A stretch of 64,000 nucleotides of DNA from an uncultured Marmoricola sp. (GTDB lineage: Bacteria > Actinomycetota > Actinomycetes > Propionibacteriales > Nocardioidaceae): positions 1-64,000 of the forward strand of contig NZ_CALTZE010000004.1 in the NCBI RefSeq assembly GCF_943913695.1. Direction: 5' to 3'. Position 1 is the stretch's first letter, and the number at the start of each line of letters is the position of its first letter. A program made the position numbers and the translations under genes. Of the stretch, positions 9,751 through 18,401 are shown in pieces. The notes under the pieces were generated by a model. The model was not told the DNA's origin. It saw nothing but the letters and a program-made list of their open reading frames with translations, and did no database searches.

Positions 9751-10434
9751 ATGACTTCCCCGCCCACCGAGGCCCGCGTCGACGCGGTCCTGCTCGACAT
9801 CGACGGCACCCTGATCGACTCCACCTACCACCACGCCCTGGCTTGGCAGCGCGCCTTCGACACCGTCGGGGTCTCCGTGCCCCTGTGGCGGATCCACCGC
9901 TCGGTCGGCATGGGCGGCGACAAGCTGGTCGCCGAGGTGGCTGGGGAGAGCGTCGAGGAGCGGCACGGCGAGGAGCTGCGTGACCGGTGGCGCGAGGAGT
10001 ACGCCGCCGTCCGGCACGAGGTCGACCCGCTGCCTGGAGCCGCCGACCTGGTCCACGACCTCGTCGGGCGCGGCCTGACAGTGGCACTGGCCTCCTCGGG
10101 CGACCCGGAGTTCGCCCGCGAGGCCGTGGCCACCCTGGGCATCGGCGCGGAGATCGCCGCACTCACCACGGCGGAGGACGCCGAGGACTCCAAGCCCGAT
10201 CCCGACCTGGTGCGCACCACGCTGGCCCGGCTGCCCGACGTGCGCCGCGCCCTGCTGGTGGGCGACACGCCGTACGACGTCGAGTCGGCCGGCCGGGCCG
10301 GTCTGGGCTGCCTGGGCCTGCGCTCAGGTGGCTACAGCGAGGCGGAGCTGGTCGAGGCGGGGGCGCTCCTGGTCGTGGACTCTCCCGCCGACCTGCTGGG
10401 CCTCGACCTCGAGCCCTACCTGCGCGAGGCCTAG
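9751..10434 (+). CDS. HAD-superfamily hydrolase, phosphoglycolate-phosphatase-like
   Basis: A 227-aa cytosolic phosphatase of HAD subfamily IA. Motif I is LLDIDGTLIDS (nucleophile and acid Asp near residues 14 and 16). A helical cap domain follows, then motif II ALASSG, motif III lysine in SKPDPDL, and motif IV LLVGDTPYDVESAGRAG. Full length for the family. The substrate is not predictable. It is monocistronic, upstream of the membrane-Mop fusion gene. Confidence 0.9.
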   Translation: MTSPPTEARVDAVLLDIDGTLIDSTYHHALAWQRAFDTVGVSVPLWRIHRSVGMGGDKLVAEVAGESVEERHGEELRDRWREEYAAVRHEVDPLPGAADLVHDLVGRGLTVALASSGDPEFAREAVATLGIGAEIAALTTAEDAEDSKPDPDLVRTTLARLPDVRRALLVGDTPYDVESAGRAGLGCLGLRSGGYSEAELVEAGALLVVDSPADLLGLDLEPYLREA

Positions 10435-10486
10435 GCCCGCTTTCGGGTGCACCCGGTGGCGCGCCGCTGCTGGTTGACTCGTCCGG

Positions 10487-11359
10487 GTGAGCCCCGAGTC
10501 CCTGACCGTGCTGGTGCTCGACCTCGTCGGCACCTTCGCGTTCGCGCTCAACGGCGCCCTGACCGCGATCAGGGTCGCCCGCGTCGACATCGTGGGGGTG
10601 GTGACGCTCGGCATGGTGACCGCCATGGGCGGCGGCATCCTGCGCGACGTCTTGATGGGCTCACTGCCACCCACCACGTTCAGCGACTGGCGCTACCTCG
10701 TGGTGGCGGCCTCGGGCGGGCTGCTGGCCTACCTCGCCGCTCAGCGGCTGGGCCGTCTCTCTCGCGCGATCGTCGTGCTCGACGCCGCCGGGCTCAGCCT
10801 CTTCGCCGTCACCGGCGCGGGGCTCGCACTGCAGCTCGGGCTCGGCGCCGGCCAAGCAATGATCCTCGGCGCCATCAGCGCGGTCGGTGGCGGCACCCTG
10901 CGCGACGTGCTGGTGGGACGGGTGCCGGTCGTGCTCACCAGCGACCTCTACGCCGTCCCCGCGCTGTTGGCGGCGCTCGTGGTCGTCGCGGGCGACTCGC
11001 TCGGGACCGACGGGCCGGTCACGGCGGTGGTGGGCGCAGCCGTGTGCTTCGGCGTACGCATGCTCGGCGTGCGCTACCGGCTGCAGGCGCCCCGGCCGTA
11101 CGGCGTACCCGGGTCGCCGGAGGCGCGCGCCCGGGTGCACGATGGGTCGATGAGGATCAGCGCACGCAACCAGCTCGACGGCACCGTCACCCGCATCGAC
11201 GTCGGCGCCGTGACCACGACCGTGAAGGTGGAGCTCGCCGGAGGCGGCACCATCACCTCCTCGATCACCAAGGAGGCCGCCGAGGAGCTCGGCCTCGAGG
11301 TCGGCTCCCCCGTCCGCGCCGTCGTCAAGGCCAGCGACGTGCTCCTCGCCGTCGACTGA
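10487..11359 (+). CDS. UPF0126/TRIC membrane protein fused in frame to a C-terminal Mop domain
   Basis: The 290-aa protein has two parts. Residues 1-205 are a UPF0126 (YadS/TRIC-type) membrane protein with two repeats of about three helices, each carrying the family glycine motif (MGGGILRDVLMG and VGGGTLRDVLVG). Residues 222-290 are a complete 69-aa Mop/TOBE molybdate-binding module (MRISARNQLDG, TSSITKEAAEELGLEVGSPV, AVVKASDVLLAV). The second part starts with an in-frame ATG at 11150 and has no stop before it, so it could also be made alone. Genes for another Mop protein and modABC follow at once, so a link to molybdate is likely. Confidence 0.85.
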   Translation: MSPESLTVLVLDLVGTFAFALNGALTAIRVARVDIVGVVTLGMVTAMGGGILRDVLMGSLPPTTFSDWRYLVVAASGGLLAYLAAQRLGRLSRAIVVLDAAGLSLFAVTGAGLALQLGLGAGQAMILGAISAVGGGTLRDVLVGRVPVVLTSDLYAVPALLAALVVVAGDSLGTDGPVTAVVGAAVCFGVRMLGVRYRLQAPRPYGVPGSPEARARVHDGSMRISARNQLDGTVTRIDVGAVTTTVKVELAGGGTITSSITKEAAEELGLEVGSPVRAVVKASDVLLAVD

Positions 11360-11453
11360 CCCCCCTGGCGCTGTAGCTGTCTCGAGACCGGCCGAGATGA
11401 CAGACGACGGCGAGTGCGGTTGAGAGATTTATCCGCAGGTGCGGCCCGAGTCG

Positions 11454-11492
11454 TTGACAACAACCGTATCTGCTAGCGCTAGAGTCCTCGTG
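11454..11492 (+). promoter_or_regulatory. Putative promoter with palindrome before the HTH-Mop/modABC operon
   Basis: TTGACA (11454-11459) could be a -35 box and TAGAGT (11480-11485) a -10 box, but the 20-bp spacing is long. A perfect 10-bp palindrome CTAGCGCTAG (11473-11482) overlaps the -10 and may bind the adjacent regulator. The start codon lies only 7-8 bases after the -10, so the transcript may be leaderless. Confidence 0.4.
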
Positions 11493-11894
11493 ATGCCACA
11501 GATGAGGATCCGCGACGCTGCCGCCTACCTGGGCGTCAGCGACGACACGGTGCGCCGCTGGATCGACAACGGCACGCTGCCGTCGACCTCCGACGACTCC
11601 GGTCGCAAGGTCGTCGAGGGGTTCGAGGTCGCGAAGGTGGCGCGGCAGCACCTCGTGCCGCCGCCGCTGCCCGAGGGACTCGCCAGCTCCGCGCGCAACC
11701 GGTTCGTCGGTCTCGTGACCGACATCCGCACCGACGCGGTGATGGCCCAGGTCGAGCTCCAGTGCGGGCCCTTCCGCGTGGTGTCCCTGATGTCGAGCGA
11801 GGCGGTGCACGACCTCGGGCTGGAGCTGGGGTCGGTCGCCGTCGCCGCGATCAAGTCGACCAACGTGATCGTCGAGACCCGAGGAGAGACATGA
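11493..11894 (+). CDS. Helix-turn-helix regulator with Mop domain (ModE-like)
   Basis: A 133-aa protein. Residues 4-50 are a MerR/excisionase-type helix-turn-helix ([24 protein letters not shown]). Residues 65-130 are a Mop/TOBE molybdate-binding domain ([42 protein letters not shown]). It is a functional analogue of ModE with a different DNA-binding domain, sensing molybdate and controlling the downstream transporter. Its stop overlaps the modA start (ATGA). The start is set at ATG 11493; GTG 11490 would add one residue. Confidence 0.85.
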   Translation: MPQMRIRDAAAYLGVSDDTVRRWIDNGTLPSTSDDSGRKVVEGFEVAKVARQHLVPPPLPEGLASSARNRFVGLVTDIRTDAVMAQVELQCGPFRVVSLMSSEAVHDLGLELGSVAVAAIKSTNVIVETRGET

Positions 11895-12667
11895 AGCGCC
11901 TGGTAGGCACGATGGCCGCCACCCTGCTGGTGGCCGCGACCGCTGCGTGCGGTGGAGGTGGGGACGACGACGCCTCGAGCGGAGGGGGCGACGACACCAC
12001 CCTGACCGTCTTCGCGGCCGCGTCCCTGACCTCGAGCTTCGAGGAGATGGCCGACGGCTTCGAGGAGGCCAACGACGGTGTCGAGGTGGAGTTCAACTTC
12101 GCCGGCTCCTCCGACCTGGTCGCCCAGATCCAGAGCGGTGCGCCCGCCGACGTCTTCGCCTCGGCCGACGAGGCCAACATGGACAAGCTCACCGCCGACG
12201 ACCTCAACGGCTCAGATCCGGAGCTCTTCGCCACCAACACCCTGGAGATCGCGACCCCGCCGGACAACCCGGCCGGTATCGAGACGCTGCAGGACCTCGC
12301 CGAGCCCGGCCTCAACCTGGTCATCTGCGCGCCCGAGGTCCCCTGCGGTGCCGCCACCGCCTCGGTCGCCGAGTCGGCCGGGCTCACCCTCGACCCGGTG
12401 AGCGAGGAGCAGTCGGTCACCGACGTGCTGGCCAAGGTCACCTCGGGCGAGGCCGACGCCGGCCTGGTCTACGTCACCGACGTGATCGCCGCGGGCGACG
12501 ACGTCGAGGGCATCGAGTTCCCCGAGTCGGAGTCGGTGGTCAACAGCTACCCGATCGCCACGGTCGCCGACAGCGACCACGAGGACCTCGCCCAGGCCTG
12601 GGTCGACTACGTGCTCAGCGACGACGGGCAGCAGGTGCTCAGCGACGCGGGCTTCGGCTCGCCCTGA
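11891..12667 (+). CDS. modA: Molybdate ABC transporter substrate-binding lipoprotein
   Basis: A 258-aa extracytoplasmic molybdate-binding lipoprotein. A lipoprotein signal ends in ATAAC (Cys20), then an acidic Gly/Asp linker. ModA landmarks follow: [17 protein letters not shown] with the first oxyanion-binding Ser, [26 protein letters not shown], and [13 protein letters not shown]. It overlaps the HTH-Mop gene by four bases and is followed by modB after 17 bp. Confidence 0.95.
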   Translation: MKRLVGTMAATLLVAATAACGGGGDDDASSGGGDDTTLTVFAAASLTSSFEEMADGFEEANDGVEVEFNFAGSSDLVAQIQSGAPADVFASADEANMDKLTADDLNGSDPELFATNTLEIATPPDNPAGIETLQDLAEPGLNLVICAPEVPCGAATASVAESAGLTLDPVSEEQSVTDVLAKVTSGEADAGLVYVTDVIAAGDDVEGIEFPESESVVNSYPIATVADSDHEDLAQAWVDYVLSDDGQQVLSDAGFGSP

Positions 12668-12684
12668 GCCAGCCCTCCCGGCGC

Positions 12685-13500
12685 GTGACCCGGCGTACGG
12701 CGCAGCGCACGACCCGAGCACGCGACGCGGTGGGCGTGCCCCGCTGGATCTACGTGCCCGCGGTGGCGGGGGCGGCCTTCGTGCTGCTCCCGCTGGTCGC
12801 GCTGGTCTCGCGGGTCGAGTGGGGCTCGTTCCTGACGCTGATCACCTCGGAGTCCTCGCGGGCCGCGCTGTGGCTGAGCCTGAAGACCTCCTCGGCGAGC
12901 ACGCTGGCGTGCGTGCTGATCGGCGTACCCATGGCGCTGGTGCTCGCCCGCACCAGCTTCCGAGGCCAGGGGGTGCTGCGGTCGCTGGTGCTGCTGCCGC
13001 TCGTGCTGCCACCCGTGGTCGGCGGCATCGCGCTGCTCTACACCTTCGGTCGCCGCGGCCTGCTCGGCGAGAGCCTGGAGGTCCTCGGCATCCAGGTCGC
13101 CTTCTCCACCGTGGCCGTGGTGATGGCGCAGACCTTCGTCGCGCTGCCCTTCCTCGTCGTCAGCCTCGAAGGGGCGCTGCGCACCGCCGGCGGTGACTAC
13201 GAGGTGGTCGCCGCCTCACTGGGCGCGCGGCCCACCACGGTCTTCCGACGGGTCACGCTCCCGCTGGTGCTGCCGGGGCTGGTCTCGGGTGCCGTGCTCT
13301 CCTTCGCCCGGTCGCTGGGCGAGTTCGGCGCCACGATCACCTTCGCGGGCAGCCTCCAGGGCACCACCCGCACGCTGCCGCTGGAGATCTACCTGCGCCG
13401 CGAGACCGACGCCGACGCCGCCGTCGCGCTCTCGCTGGTGCTGGTGGTCGTGGCGGTGCTGGTCATCGGCTTCGCGCGGCAGGGCAGGACAGCGGTGTGA
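12685..13500 (+). CDS. modB: Molybdate ABC transporter permease
   Basis: A 271-aa inner-membrane permease with about six helices. The cytoplasmic coupling loop reads [30 protein letters not shown], the EAA motif that contacts ModC; the family Gly-x-Phe-Gly follows in [13 protein letters not shown]. Start GTG 12685 is the first plausible one after modA; internal GTGs at 12730 and 12736 are possible because the N-terminal 17 residues are only basic. The stop overlaps the modC start. Confidence 0.93.
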   Translation: MTRRTAQRTTRARDAVGVPRWIYVPAVAGAAFVLLPLVALVSRVEWGSFLTLITSESSRAALWLSLKTSSASTLACVLIGVPMALVLARTSFRGQGVLRSLVLLPLVLPPVVGGIALLYTFGRRGLLGESLEVLGIQVAFSTVAVVMAQTFVALPFLVVSLEGALRTAGGDYEVVAASLGARPTTVFRRVTLPLVLPGLVSGAVLSFARSLGEFGATITFAGSLQGTTRTLPLEIYLRRETDADAAVALSLVLVVVAVLVIGFARQGRTAV

Positions 13501-14552
13501 GGCTCGAGCTGAGCGCGTCGGTGCCCGAGCGCGGCCTCGAGGTCTCCCTCGAGGTGCCGGAGGGCGAGACGGTCGCGCTGATCGGGCCCAACGGCGCCGG
13601 CAAGTCCACGGTGCTGTCGGTGGCCGCCGGGCTGCTGCGCCCCACCGCCGGGCGGGTGGTCCTCGGCGACCGCGTCCTGACCGACATCGGCGGACCCGGC
13701 TCGCCGACCTGGGTGGCGCCTCACGCCCGGCAGATCGCCCTGCTCGCGCAGGACCCGCTGCTCTTCCCCCACCTCACGGTGCGCGACAACGTGGAGTTCG
13801 CGCCGCGCGCCCACGGCGTACGCCGCTCCGAGGCGCGGGCCGGCGCGCAGCACTGGCTCGAGCAGGTGGGGGTCGCCGACCTGGCCGCGCGCCGTCCCTC
13901 GCAGCTCTCGGGCGGGCAGGCGCAGCGCGCGGCGGTCGCACGCGCGCTCGCCGCCGACCCGCAGCTGCTGATGCTCGACGAGCCGATGGCGGCCCTCGAC
14001 GTCGCGGTCACCCCGGCGCTGCGCCAGACCCTGCGCCGGGTGCTCGCCGACCGCACGGTCCTCCTCGTCACCCACGACGCGCTCGACGCCCTGATGCTGG
14101 CCGACACCGTCGTGGTGGTCGACGACGGTCGCATCGTGGAGCAGGGTCCGGCCGCGGAGGTGCTGGCGCGCCCCCGGTCGCCGTTCGCCGCGCGGATCGC
14201 CGGGCTCAACATGCTCACCGGGCGCTGGCACGGCGACGGCGTACGCACGCCCGACGGCACGGAGATCCAGGGCTACGTCGCAGGCCCCGCGCCCGCCGAC
14301 CACGAGGAGGCCGTGGCGGTCTTCCGGCCCTCGGCGGTCTCGGTCTTCACCGCGGCCACCGAGGGCAGCCCGCGCAACCGGATCCGCGGCACCCTCACCG
14401 AGATCGAGCCCTACGGGGACCGCATCCGGCTGCGCGCCGGCGACCTCAGCGCCGACGTGACGCCCCAGGCCGTCGCCGAGCTCGACCTCGTGCCGGGCTC
14501 CCCCGTCACCTTCAGCGTCAAGGCCACCGAGGTCGACGTCTACCGGCTCTGA
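13497..14552 (+). CDS. modC: Molybdate ABC transporter ATPase
   Basis: A 351-aa ATPase that powers ModB. Walker [10 protein letters not shown] at 30-38, signature LSGGQAQR, Walker B LLMLDEP, switch His in LLVTHDAL. The last 70 residues form a TOBE/Mop domain ([32 protein letters not shown]), the usual molybdate-sensing regulatory domain of ModC. The GTG start overlaps the modB stop. Last gene of the operon. Confidence 0.95.
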   Translation: MRLELSASVPERGLEVSLEVPEGETVALIGPNGAGKSTVLSVAAGLLRPTAGRVVLGDRVLTDIGGPGSPTWVAPHARQIALLAQDPLLFPHLTVRDNVEFAPRAHGVRRSEARAGAQHWLEQVGVADLAARRPSQLSGGQAQRAAVARALAADPQLLMLDEPMAALDVAVTPALRQTLRRVLADRTVLLVTHDALDALMLADTVVVVDDGRIVEQGPAAEVLARPRSPFAARIAGLNMLTGRWHGDGVRTPDGTEIQGYVAGPAPADHEEAVAVFRPSAVSVFTAATEGSPRNRIRGTLTEIEPYGDRIRLRAGDLSADVTPQAVAELDLVPGSPVTFSVKATEVDVYRL

Positions 14553-14687
14553 GGCGCCGCGCAGGCCGGCACGGTCTTCCGCCGCGTCCTGATCGACACC
14601 GGCGAGCCGCCGCGGGCGATGCCTCCGCGCGACGGCGTCGCCAACAAGAACGACTTCCGCGCCGCCCTCGGCTTCGGGACCTTCTGA
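14553..14687 (+). pseudogene. Orphan C-terminal coding fragment, family not recognised
   Basis: Right after the modC stop an open frame runs without a start codon and ends in a well-formed protein tail (TVFRRVLIDTGEPPRAMP, NKNDFRAALGFGTF, stop at 14685). Codon use matches the core genome. It looks like the last 40 or so residues of a gene whose body is gone, in the same strand and position that a fourth operon gene would occupy. I cannot name the family. It marks the point where the ordinary chromosome gives way to the accessory block. Confidence 0.4.
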
Positions 14688-14862
14688 CATGGGCGAGCAC
14701 CTGCCCGAGATCGGACAACGAGGCACCCGACCCCGAGAGCGCAACGCGCTGGCCGCAAGAGGCTGCACTGGCTCTTCTGGCACGGGCCCGCCAGTGCGGC
14801 GCAAGAGCGACCAAGGCCCCGAACCCTTCGTTAGATCACGCTGCCCGCGCCAGGCTTGGGCG

Positions 14863-15260
14863 ATCATCACGTGCACGTGGTCGACATGGTTCTGCGTGAT
14901 AGGTCCTCTGTCCTCCATGCCGCGAAACCCTTCGCCGGAGCGTGCGGCCGACCAGATGGTGCGAGCATCGATGATGTTGGAGAGACCGAACCTGCTGCCG
15001 TTGGCATATAAGAAGTGCTTCAGCTGCCGTCCTCGCTGACCCGGCACCATGGTGTCGATGGCGAGCCCCCGCCGTGCTCACCGCGACCTGCGGCACCGCC
15101 ATAGGTCGTGATGTCTGGGAAGGCGTTGCACACCGCGTTCGTTACGCGCTGGGCCGACGGCTGCAGGCCGCCGGAGGCCCAGACACCGTCCGTGCACGGG
15201 GCGGTGTTGACGGGCGCGTTGCAACTCGTGACTGCACGACTCGACGAGCACGAGACGTGG
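14863..15260 (-). pseudogene. Frameshifted M15-like peptidase domain remnant
   Basis: Two minus-strand frames join into one domain. The upstream part (LQPSAQRVTNAVCNAFPDITTYGG, then GRGEHGGG) and the downstream part (LAIDTMVPG, SNIIDARTIWSA, MEDRGPITQNHVDHVHVMI) together resemble the C-terminal domain of actinobacterial secreted DD-peptidase-like proteins (GEHxxGxAID and HxDHVH metal motifs). The frame changes near 15064-15070 in a GGCGGGGG run; one base fewer would restore GGLAIDTMV. There is no proper start or stop, so it is a relic unless the run is misread. Confidence 0.55.
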
Positions 15261-15268
15261 CACTGATT

Positions 15269-15285
15269 TACTAGTTGCGTTAGTA
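15269..15285. promoter_or_regulatory. BlaI-type operator 1 (TACTA-N7-TAGTA), upstream of CDF gene
   Basis: Perfect 5-bp arms TACTA and TAGTA separated by GTTGCGT. The same palindrome occurs at 18358, 22124 and 23558. It lies 143 bp before the CDF start, in an AT-rich patch (TGATTTACTAG) suitable for a promoter. Confidence 0.6.
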
Positions 15286-15349
15286 GATTGCCGTGGGCCC
15301 TGCCTCCCAGGCAGCCCATCTCCACGACCCCGACGCAGCCGAGGACAAG

Positions 15350-15421
15350 ATGACGACCTCCCCACCGACGTGCCGCACGACCGAGCTCGGGCGCATCGCA
15401 GCGCCCCGCGCGGGAAGGTAG
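15350..15421 (+). CDS. Possible 23-residue leader ORF ahead of the CDF gene
   Basis: ATG 15350 follows GAGGACAAG and opens a 23-codon frame (MTTSPPTCRTTELGRIAAPR...) ending at TAG 15419-15421, seven bases before the CDF start codon. It could be a leader peptide in the 5' untranslated region or chance; the only support is position and a weak ribosome site. Confidence 0.25.
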   Translation: MTTSPPTCRTTELGRIAAPRAGR

Positions 15422-15427
15422 GTCGAC

Positions 15428-16348
15428 GTGGGACACGGCCATAGCCACGGACCGCGGCAGAGCCCAACTGGTCACGCCGGCGGCCGGTACCGCCGGCGAC
15501 TGGCCCTGACCTTCGCCATGGTGGCGACCTTCTTCCTGGTCGAGCTCGCCGCCGGCCTGATCTCGGGGTCGCTCGCACTCATCTCGGACGCCGGGCACAT
15601 GGCCGCGGACGTGGTCGCCCTCGGTGCTGCCCTGCTGGCTACACGTCTCGCGACCAGACCAGACACCTCAGGACGCCGCACCTACGGTTCCTACCGGGCC
15701 GAGGTGTTCGCCTCCGGCTTCACCGTGCTCATCATGCTCGGCGTGGCTGCCTTCGTGGTCGTCGAGGCCCTGCGGAGGGTCGGCGAGCCGGTGGAGGTCC
15801 AGACGGGCACGATGCTCGTCGTCGGCGCCCTCGGACTCCTGGTCAACGTCGTCTCGATGCTGTTGCTCCGGGTCGGCGCCAGTGAGTCGCTCAACGTCAA
15901 GGGCGCCTACTACGAGGTCGTCGCCGATGCCGCAGGCAGCGTGGGCGTCATCGTGGCAGCGCTCCTCGTGCTGACCACGGGAGCGGCCTGGTGGGACACT
16001 GCGGTCGCTCTTGGCATCGGTCTCTTCGTGGCGGCTCGTGCTCTGATCCTGGGACGTCAGGTCCTGGCAGTGCTGGGACAGCACGTACCGGCCGACGTCG
16101 AGCTCACGCACGTGGTCCGCGATCTCGAGAGCCTCGAAGGCGTCGCCGGTGTGCACGACATCCACGTGTGGACGCTGACCTCAGGGATGAACGTCGCGAC
16201 CGCCCACCTCGTGCTCTCCGACGAGACTGCGTCGCAGTCGGTGCTGGTGGCCGCCCAGGTGCTGCTGCAGGATCGTCATCGCATCGAGCACGCCACCTTG
16301 CAGGTGGAGTCCTCACCGACCGCGCAGTGCCACGAGCTGCAGTGGTGA
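15428..16348 (+). CDS. Cation diffusion facilitator family metal exporter
   Basis: A 306-aa inner-membrane divalent-cation/proton antiporter (Zn, Cd or Co class). The His-rich start MGHGHSHGP is typical of CzcD/ZitB. Six membrane helices follow; SLALISDAGHMAADVVAL in helix 2 and a helix-5 segment (YEVVADAAGSVGVIVAAL) carry the Asp/His metal sites. The cytoplasmic C-terminal domain (GVAGVHDIHVWTLTSGMNVATAHL) is the metal-binding dimer domain. GTG 15428 has GGAAGG upstream. It lies downstream of a BlaI-type operator, so it may belong to the envelope metal/redox set. Confidence 0.92.
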   Translation: MGHGHSHGPRQSPTGHAGGRYRRRLALTFAMVATFFLVELAAGLISGSLALISDAGHMAADVVALGAALLATRLATRPDTSGRRTYGSYRAEVFASGFTVLIMLGVAAFVVVEALRRVGEPVEVQTGTMLVVGALGLLVNVVSMLLLRVGASESLNVKGAYYEVVADAAGSVGVIVAALLVLTTGAAWWDTAVALGIGLFVAARALILGRQVLAVLGQHVPADVELTHVVRDLESLEGVAGVHDIHVWTLTSGMNVATAHLVLSDETASQSVLVAAQVLLQDRHRIEHATLQVESSPTAQCHELQW

Positions 16349-16362
16349 GGTGGTCACCGGCA

Positions 16363-16788
16363 TCAGCGCGGCCGCGACTGGTCAGGAGCGGTGCACCCGA
16401 CCGACACCACGCTCGTCGCCCGCCGCTCGGTACGGATAAGGACGGTGAACCGACGCGGACGAGTGTCGCCCCTCACCGTGAACGACTGCTCCCCCACGAC
16501 GCTGCTGTCAGCCGCCGTGGCTCGCGCGAGGCAGGTCGCAACCACGTCGGGCCGTGCCAGCTTGACGGTGATCTGCGCTTCGGCGCGCTGTCCGTCCACG
16601 ACCTCGTAGGCCTTGAGCTGCGACTGCACCACGGGCGACGACTGATCAGCCACGACCCACGCCAGCCATGCCAGCCCCACGGCCCAGCATGCGACCGCGA
16701 CCAGGACCACCCGCCGACGACGCGGCGCGCGTCCTCCTCCGTAGCGTGCGACCAGTCTCGGGTCAGACGTCGATGGTCGTGCGCTCAC
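16363..16788 (-). CDS. DUF4307 family membrane-anchored protein
   Basis: A 141-aa protein with a basic cytosolic N-terminus (RAPRRRR), one membrane helix (VVLVAVACWAVGLAWLAWVV) and an extracytoplasmic beta domain (VQSQLKAYEVVDGQRAEAQITVKL, CLARATAADSSVVGEQSFTV, IRTERRATSVVSVGCT), matching actinobacterial DUF4307. The two Cys could form a disulfide. Start GTG 16788 is chosen over a reading that overlaps the peptidase gene; GTG 16794 is also possible. Third gene after tlpA and the M23 peptidase. Function unknown. Confidence 0.75.
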   Translation of the reverse strand: MSARPSTSDPRLVARYGGGRAPRRRRVVLVAVACWAVGLAWLAWVVADQSSPVVQSQLKAYEVVDGQRAEAQITVKLARPDVVATCLARATAADSSVVGEQSFTVRGDTRPRRFTVLIRTERRATSVVSVGCTAPDQSRPR

Positions 16789-16825
16789 GGCCACCCCGTG
16801 AGCAGGACCACGTGCTCGGACGCAC

Positions 16826-17722
16826 TCACGGCCGCAAGCCTCGTGCACGCAAGAGGCTCTCAGGGTCGCTCGGAGTGCCACTGCGTCGGACCTCGAGGTG
16901 CAGGTGCGACCCGGTGACGTTGCCCGAGGCTCCGACCGCTCCGATCTCCTGGCCAGCCGCGACCACCTGGCCCGGCCGGACGTCGATGCTGCTCTGGTGG
17001 CAGTACCAGAGCACCTCCCCCGACGCGGCGCGGATCACTGTACGCAGGCCGTAGGCACCAGCGTCCGTCGCGCTGAGCACCGTGCCCGCCGACACGCTGC
17101 GGATCGGGCTCCCGGACGGCGCGGCGAAGTCGACGCCGGTGTGGCTGCTCGCCCACAGTCCGCTCCGCTGTCCGAACCCTGCCGTCCGTCGGTACGAGGC
17201 GAGCGGAAGGACCCAGCGCCTCTCCTCGGCGAGCTGCGCCGAGCGCCGGTCGGCCTGCCGGCGCAGCCTGTCGTTGGCCGCCTCGAACCGTCGGACGTCG
17301 AGGCGTCCCGGCCGCCGTGGAGAAACTGAGCGACGCTCGCCATCTCGGCTAAGAGCTCGCACCCGGCGCTCCCGATCCACCTCGACCTGCGGCGAGTCGA
17401 CCTCGCCAGCACCGACCGGCGCGGCTCGGTCGCTGCTTTCGGGCGAGGCACCAGACAGGGCACCAGACAGGGCACTGCGCGGCGTACCGTTCGGGGCCAG
17501 GTGGGCCGCGAGCAAGGTCACGAGAACAGTCACAGCGACGGCCAGCAGCACCGGACGCACTCCGCCAGCACGTCTGGACCCCACCCGACCGCTCGTCCGG
17601 CCACTCGCGCGCTGCGCCCAGCACCCGACACCGGCTCCACGGGTGCGGTGGCTGTGGTGGCGGCGGTGGCTGAGTCGGCGCCGCCGGTGTCGTGATCCTC
17701 GGACCAGGCGCGGCGGGCTCAT
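16826..17722 (-). CDS. M23 (LytM) family metallopeptidase, membrane anchored
   Basis: A 298-aa cell-wall endopeptidase or LytM factor. The long basic N-terminus is followed by one membrane helix (PVLLAVAVTVLVTLLAAHLA), a charged helical stretch (RRFEAANDRLRRQADRRSAQLAEE) and a C-terminal LytM domain (about residues 180-295). The zinc ligands are visible: HTGVDF (HxxxD) and HLHLE (HxH), with YCHQSS as the third-histidine strand. The ATG overlaps the tlpA stop (ATGA), so it is co-transcribed with the redoxin. A 12-bp tandem duplication within it encodes SGALSGA. Confidence 0.9.
   Translation of the reverse strand: MSPPRLVRGSRHRRRRLSHRRHHSHRTRGAGVGCWAQRASGRTSGRVGSRRAGGVRPVLLAVAVTVLVTLLAAHLAPNGTPRSALSGALSGASPESSDRAAPVGAGEVDSPQVEVDRERRVRALSRDGERRSVSPRRPGRLDVRRFEAANDRLRRQADRRSAQLAEERRWVLPLASYRRTAGFGQRSGLWASSHTGVDFAAPSGSPIRSVSAGTVLSATDAGAYGLRTVIRAASGEVLWYCHQSSIDVRPGQVVAAGQEIGAVGASGNVTGSHLHLEVRRSGTPSDPESLLRARGLRP
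17447..17470 (-). repeat. 12-bp tandem duplication inside the M23 peptidase gene
   Basis: GGCACCAGACAG occurs twice in tandem on the plus strand; in the peptidase it duplicates four residues in the linker after the membrane helix. It is in frame and probably harmless. Confidence 0.8.
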
Positions 17723-18357
17723 CTCGCGTCCTTCTCGGCGAGGACGGACTCCAGCAGCGCCCGCAACGTCGAGGCCGACACCTCACCCGTGACGCGTGCA
17801 GCAACGCCCCCGTCCCGATCCACCACCAAGGTCGTGGGCACGGCGCTGGCCGCGAGCTGCCCACCGAAGACCAACGAGACCCGAGGCGAGTCAGCGGAGG
17901 TGACGCTCGGGTACTCGATCCCGAAGCGCTCCTCGAAGGCGCGAGCGGCCGCGTCGTTGTCCCGCACGTTCAACCCGAGGAACACGACCCCCCGTGACCC
18001 GTACGTCTCGTGGGCCTTACGCAGCACCGGCGCCTCCCTGCGGCACGGCGAGCACCACGACCCCCAGACGTTGACCACACCGACACGTCCCGCCAGCTCG
18101 TCACGACTGGTCGATCCCCCGTCGAGGAGCTCCGCGTCGAAGTCCCCGACACGGGGACGCTCCGCCACGTCGTACTCCTGCACGTAGCCGCCAGACGCGT
18201 CCGAGGCCGCACCCGAAGCTGGCATCTCCCGCGCACCCTCGTCGCTCCCCCCCGACCACGGTCCGCACCCGGCGACACCGGCCAGGAGGACCGCGCCGAG
18301 CACGGACGACGGCCAGCGTCGGGCGGGGTGGGGCGGGGTCGGCACGCAGCGAGACAT
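17719..18357 (-). CDS. TlpA/ResA-family thiol-disulfide oxidoreductase, lipoprotein
   Basis: A 212-aa extracytoplasmic thioredoxin-fold lipoprotein that reduces disulfides, typically the CXXCH heme site of apocytochrome c. The signal ends in the lipobox GVAGC (Cys31). The active site is WCSPC (Cys102, Cys105), followed by VVFLGLNVRDNDAAARAF and the cis-Pro strand SAVPTTLVVDRDG. Start ATG 18357 directly abuts a BlaI-type operator, so the promoter must overlap that operator. It heads an operon with the M23 peptidase and DUF4307 genes and diverges from the DsbA-like gene. Confidence 0.92.
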   Translation of the reverse strand: MSRCVPTPPHPARRWPSSVLGAVLLAGVAGCGPWSGGSDEGAREMPASGAASDASGGYVQEYDVAERPRVGDFDAELLDGGSTSRDELAGRVGVVNVWGSWCSPCRREAPVLRKAHETYGSRGVVFLGLNVRDNDAAARAFEERFGIEYPSVTSADSPRVSLVFGGQLAASAVPTTLVVDRDGGVAARVTGEVSASTLRALLESVLAEKDAR

Positions 18358-18374
18358 TACTATGCGTCTTAGTA
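18358..18374. promoter_or_regulatory. BlaI-type operator 2 between tlpA and dsbA-like genes
   Basis: TACTA-TGCGTCT-TAGTA, perfect 5-bp arms. It sits in the 44-bp divergent gap, touching the tlpA start and 27 bp before the dsbA-like start, so a bound repressor could block both promoters. Confidence 0.7.
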
Positions 18375-18401
18375 GTCATCGAACCCGCATCGGAGCATCG
18401 C

